Source: Hevea brasiliensis (lineage: Eukaryota; Streptophyta; Magnoliopsida; Malpighiales; Euphorbiaceae). Taken from it: DNA of 64,000 nt. Positions 60,760 to 64,000 of the stretch are shown piece after piece; positions within the stretch are counted from its first letter, which is position 1, and each line of letters opens with the position of its first letter. The notes under the pieces were generated by a model. It saw nothing but the letters and a program-made list of their open reading frames with translations, ran no database searches and was not told where the DNA came from. Made by a program: the position numbers and the translations under genes. The stretch covers positions 1 through 64,000 of the forward strand of contig NW_026614728.1 of the NCBI RefSeq assembly GCF_030052815.1. Direction: 5' to 3'.

Positions 60760-60771
60760 TAGTATCAGAGC
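60760..60771 (+). other. Primer-binding site of G, one base changed
   Basis: TAGTATCAGAGC, one G-to-A change from the usual TGGTATCAGAGC, eight bases after the LTR. Confidence 0.85.
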
Positions 60772-60940
60772 AAGTTTTTAAATTATGTTTTGACCTGTAA
60801 TTTGAATATTCTTTCTTCATAGTACAACTGCTCAATGTCATTGTTTGATACATACAGTACATTACATTATAAATATGCACTAACAGGAGGAAATCTCCTC
60901 GTGTTGGTTGTATAGGAAATAAAAAATCATGTGAAAAGAT

Positions 60941-61660
60941 ATGGAAGAGAAAAATGAGATAATAGAACAGTCTGTGATCAAGTTGAGGCCCCAGCTCCAC
61001 AAAGTATCGAAGGCCCGACTGTACCAGTTTTACCGTTACAAATTACTGCACAAATGGCCTAGCAAATGGCCACTTTCTTTTAACAAAAGGCTGATACTCT
61101 ATCAACTCAAGCTCAAGTACAAACCCAACCCCCACAAGGGCAGTGTGAAATTAGAGAAGAGGGAGAAACCTATGGGTCAGAGCTCGAGCAGTAATTTGGG
61201 GAAGAGAAAAGAATTTGAGGAACCCCGAGCTCAGGGATATAACAGAGGTGGATCATCAGGGCAGAGACCACCAAGGTCTAGTCGTCGAATAACTAGAAGT
61301 TCCTACCCTCCCCGCCAATGTGAAACTTGTGGTAGAAATCATGGTGGGGTATGCTACAAGGCCATAAGAGCCTGTTATAACTGTGGAGACATAGGACACT
61401 TTGCCAAGGACTGCACCAGTGCCCGTAGAGTTGGGCCACCTCCTACTACTGTTGAAGGGTCAGTTCAGAATCCTGTCACCAGAGGTTCACAACCACCTGG
61501 CAGAGGTAGAGGCCGGGGTAGATGTAGTCCATCAAGCAACCAAGGCACAGTGAATCACTCAGAGCAAGGTAGTGCTCCGGTCAGAGTCTATGCAATGAGA
61601 CAGAGAGAAGAGGCTGAGACTTTTGACATTGTTGCTGGCAATTTCTTGATTAGTAACTAA
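60941..61660 (+). pseudogene. gag: Nucleocapsid-type gag of G (239-codon ORF with a shifted middle)
   Basis: The ORF is open from ATG to TAA. Residues from about 68 are genuine gag: EKREKPMGQSSSS, a glycine/arginine-rich basic stretch, CETCGRNHGGVCYKAIRAC, and a full CX2CX4HX4C knuckle (CYNCGDIGHFAKDC, residues 145-158), then a GRGRGRGR linker and the first residues of protease. Residues about 13-67 are gag N-terminus read in the wrong frame: compared with E there is a 10-nt deletion near 60979 and a compensating 1-nt insertion near 61151. The capsid core is missing. If made, the product would be a small RNA-binding protein, not a particle former. Expression is unknown. Confidence 0.75.
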
Positions 61661-62547
61661 GATATATATATGTATTGTTTGACCTAGGGTTTGCATACTT
61701 TTATGTTAGTACCAGTATTGTTTGCCTTCCTAATGTCCCTCGTATAAAACAAAAAAATTTAGTTATCTAAAAGTAAGTTACAGTAATGGAATTGCTCTAG
61801 ATGAGGACAAAGATATTACAGTTAGTAATTGTCAATGGATATTGTAATCAGAATAAGATTCGAACATCAGTAAATTCGAAAAGGATAAAAGATAGGAAAG
61901 TTTAATCTACTGGAATGTGTCGTAGTAACTTTGCAATGTTCTTAATGTTTATAGTGCAAGCTGCAGATTACAATACTGACTTTAGATTATTGTGTAGAGC
62001 TACGTACTACCCAATAGTGCACCAAGATGAGAATAATTGCCAACGGGATCTGTTTTGGTATAGTTATGCCAGGACAAATTTTATTGTTGGAAATGAGTTT
62101 AGAAATCCTACTTAGGGATTTATAACTCAAAAGTTAGAATATCGAAAGATTATAGTTTATTACAAAAGGAAGTAAGTTATAGAATATTAATAGATAAAAA
62201 GAGTTGTGGAAGTAAAAATTTAAACAGTTGGTTCAGATATAACAAAAATGTTACGAATGTGAGTAAGATTATTGACTAGAATGGTCAAAGGACCCATGAT
62301 TAGATAAGTAATTTTAATACGACCATAATGGTCATTCAAAAAGGGAACATGAATCGAAATATTAGACGAAACGATAGTAAGAAAAGATTAGTGCTATATA
62401 AACAAAGTAAATGTTATATTAAATTGTTAAAAGTTTTACACAAATTCAGAGGAAAGAAGATTATACGATGATATAGAAAGGAGAAAATAAACGCGTGAAT
62501 ATTGTAAGACGGCCATTGGGTAAAATTTAGCGGACGAAATTTATTTT
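61661..62547 (+). other. Noncoding 3' internal block of G, shared with E
   Basis: No credible coding. It aligns with 36032-37022 (minus strand) of E over most of its length and ends at the polypurine tract. It has taken the place of pol. Confidence 0.75.
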
Positions 62548-62566
62548 AAAGGGGGGGGGGGCGAAT
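62548..62566 (+). other. Polypurine tract of G
   Basis: AAA followed by eleven G residues and CGAAT, directly before the 3' LTR start. Confidence 0.85.
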
Positions 62567-64000
62567 TGTAACACCCCTATGTTCGGTAGTGCGTTCTACT
62601 ATTCCGGTGACAGTGTCTGTCCGGACTGCTAGGATGCCTAGAATTACATTTAAATGTTAGTGAGGAGACATAGAATAATGAAATACAAGAAAGAAAAACA
62701 CAAGAAAAACAAAGAAAAAATAATGGCAATGAAATGCAACTAAGTTAAATGAGCCAGTATCGCAGCGATGGGTGACCGCATGGGAAAGTTACGGCGCAGG
62801 CAATAACCGACCTCAGGACTGTAGGGAACCCTCAGAATTTAGTTTTGAGACATAATTAAAGATTTATTGAAGTATAAATGTCATTAGAAATATCAAAGAA
62901 AAAATAATTAATTAGTACAAAGAAAAACGAGAAATCGAGAAAACGACAAAATTCGGTGTTACCGAAAAATCGGGAATACAACCCGAATTGGGGCATTGTG
63001 GTCATTTGACACCCAGAGTTGGCTTTTGACCTAAATGTCAATGAAAAATAAATAGTATTACATTTGGGAAAATCAAATGAAAAATGGAATTAAAGAAAAA
63101 ATGTAAATTAAGAGAAATTAAGGTTAAAATTGTAATTTTTGAAATCTTAGATTATAATATCATTAATCTAGGTTTAGTGGAGCACTAAGTGGATACATTA
63201 ATACTTAAAATGGGGGCAAAATCTTCCACTCACTTCATCATCCTCACCAAGCTCTCCCATGGCCGAAAATGGTGTCCCAAATTTCCTCCATGAAAACCAC
63301 CCATGCAAGCTTGAGATCACCTTCATTTCAAGCTAAATTCTTGAACTTCCTTCATTAATCTTTGCCTACACACTTTGGGCAGCAATAAGGGAGCAAGAAA
63401 GATAAGTTTTCATGGAGTTTTGAAGAAGTCCAAAAGAGGTAAGTGGTTATTTTCAATTCTTGTTTCATCAAAAGTGTAACTAAGGTTGTGGGTAGTAGAA
63501 TTATGGAAGAATTTTTGAGGTTTGATGAATTGTTGGTGATGGAGCATTTTGGTAGCCATGGAACTTCATAATGTATAGCTTGTATTTGCATGTAAATGGT
63601 TGTTGAGATGTTAAATTAAGTTTTTAAATGTATTGGAGTTGGTTTTCATGTATAAAGTTTGATTTGTAAGCTGGAAAAGTAAAAATGGAAGTTGATGTGT
63701 ATGTGTAATTTTTGTGTAGCCTCAAAATGGAAATTGGTAAGGTTCAAATTCATGAAATGTTCTTGAAATATTGTACAAAAGAATGGCAGCATATATGTGT
63801 GTGGAATAGTAGTGATAGGTATGTAATTTGATGATGGAAGTTTGTGTGATAATTAGAAGTATTTATGTGTATATATTATTGGGATTGAACTTGTGAATTG
63901 TGACTGCATTTGGTGTATTTTGGAAGTAGTTATATCCTGTCCAAGTTGACCTATAATGTAGAGAATTTAATGGTTTTGGTTAGTGCCAAATGCAGAATGG
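62567..64000 (+). repeat. 3' LTR of G (5' 1.4 kb; continues beyond window)
   Basis: Starts TGTAACACCCCTATGTTCGG and aligns with 53274 onward with few differences. The donor-like AGAG|GTAAGT is intact at 63439. Confidence 0.93.

Larger units (their letters stand above)
53274..64000 (+). mobile_element. Element G: non-autonomous gypsy element, right end outside window
   Basis: The 5' LTR is 53274-60751 (split by solo LTR H), internal region 60752-62566, 3' LTR 62567 to past 64000. The internal region (1.8 kb) has only a primer-binding site with one change, a nucleocapsid-type gag, a noncoding block and a polypurine tract; there is no RT, RNase H or integrase. This layout matches non-autonomous gag-only LTR elements, and it shares its deletions with E. 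The left flank 5-mer is CAAAC; its partner is not in view. Confidence 0.92.

Overview
The window is a block of repeat-rich plant heterochromatin, very probably from a dicot. It is AT-rich, has no intact host gene, and is made almost entirely of Ty3/gypsy LTR retrotransposons inserted into one another. The pol fragments are of the chromovirus kind: reverse transcriptase with FIDD, RNase H, an integrase zinc finger and core, and a C-terminal chromodomain. The primer-binding sites match plant initiator-methionine tRNA. The long LTRs (about 2.9-4.0 kb) and the chromodomain fit the Tekay/Del clade. The species cannot be read from the sequence.

Layout. 1-3351 is the 3' end of one A-type element (pol tail plus 3' LTR). 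3352-3518 is a scrap of inverted A-type LTR. 3519-7041 is a B-type LTR. 7042-8080 is the tail of a different chromovirus and its 3' flank. 8086-19006 is a full-length A-type element (two ~3.08-kb LTRs, 5-bp target duplication AAAGA) lying inside a Mutator-like transposase pseudogene that continues at 19012-20575. 20576 begins a fragment of another LTR family (TGTCATGACCC start). That fragment holds a C-type solo LTR (20992-23101, duplication AAGAA) and then an A-type LTR in reverse orientation, F. F is split into 23288-23333, 49271-49879 and 51958-53273 by further insertions.

The nest. Inside F lies reverse D-type LTR D (23334-26000 plus 48396-49270). Inside D lies B-type element B (26001-48395, reverse). 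Inside B, within its reverse transcriptase, lies non-autonomous element E (32001-42696, reverse, duplication AATAA). F also received a second C-type solo LTR (49880-51957, duplication GTTAT) and forward element G (53274 to beyond the window). The 5' LTR of G contains solo LTR H (55391-59020, duplication ATGAA).

How the parts work together. None of the elements looks autonomous. B keeps one long pol frame broken by nonsense codons. A2 has many frameshifts. E and G share deletions of most of the capsid and of nearly all pol, so they could only have moved using proteins from relatives. The most interesting signal is in the LTRs. Families A, B, D, E, G and H share a sequence-diverged but position-conserved plan: a splice-donor-like site 0.83-0.89 kb into the LTR, three degenerate ~200-bp units, a conserved hairpin, an array of small hairpins, and a tandem double hairpin with compensatory changes that ends at or next to an acceptor-like AG about 0.6 kb before the LTR end. 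I infer a long leader intron inside the LTR. This is untested.
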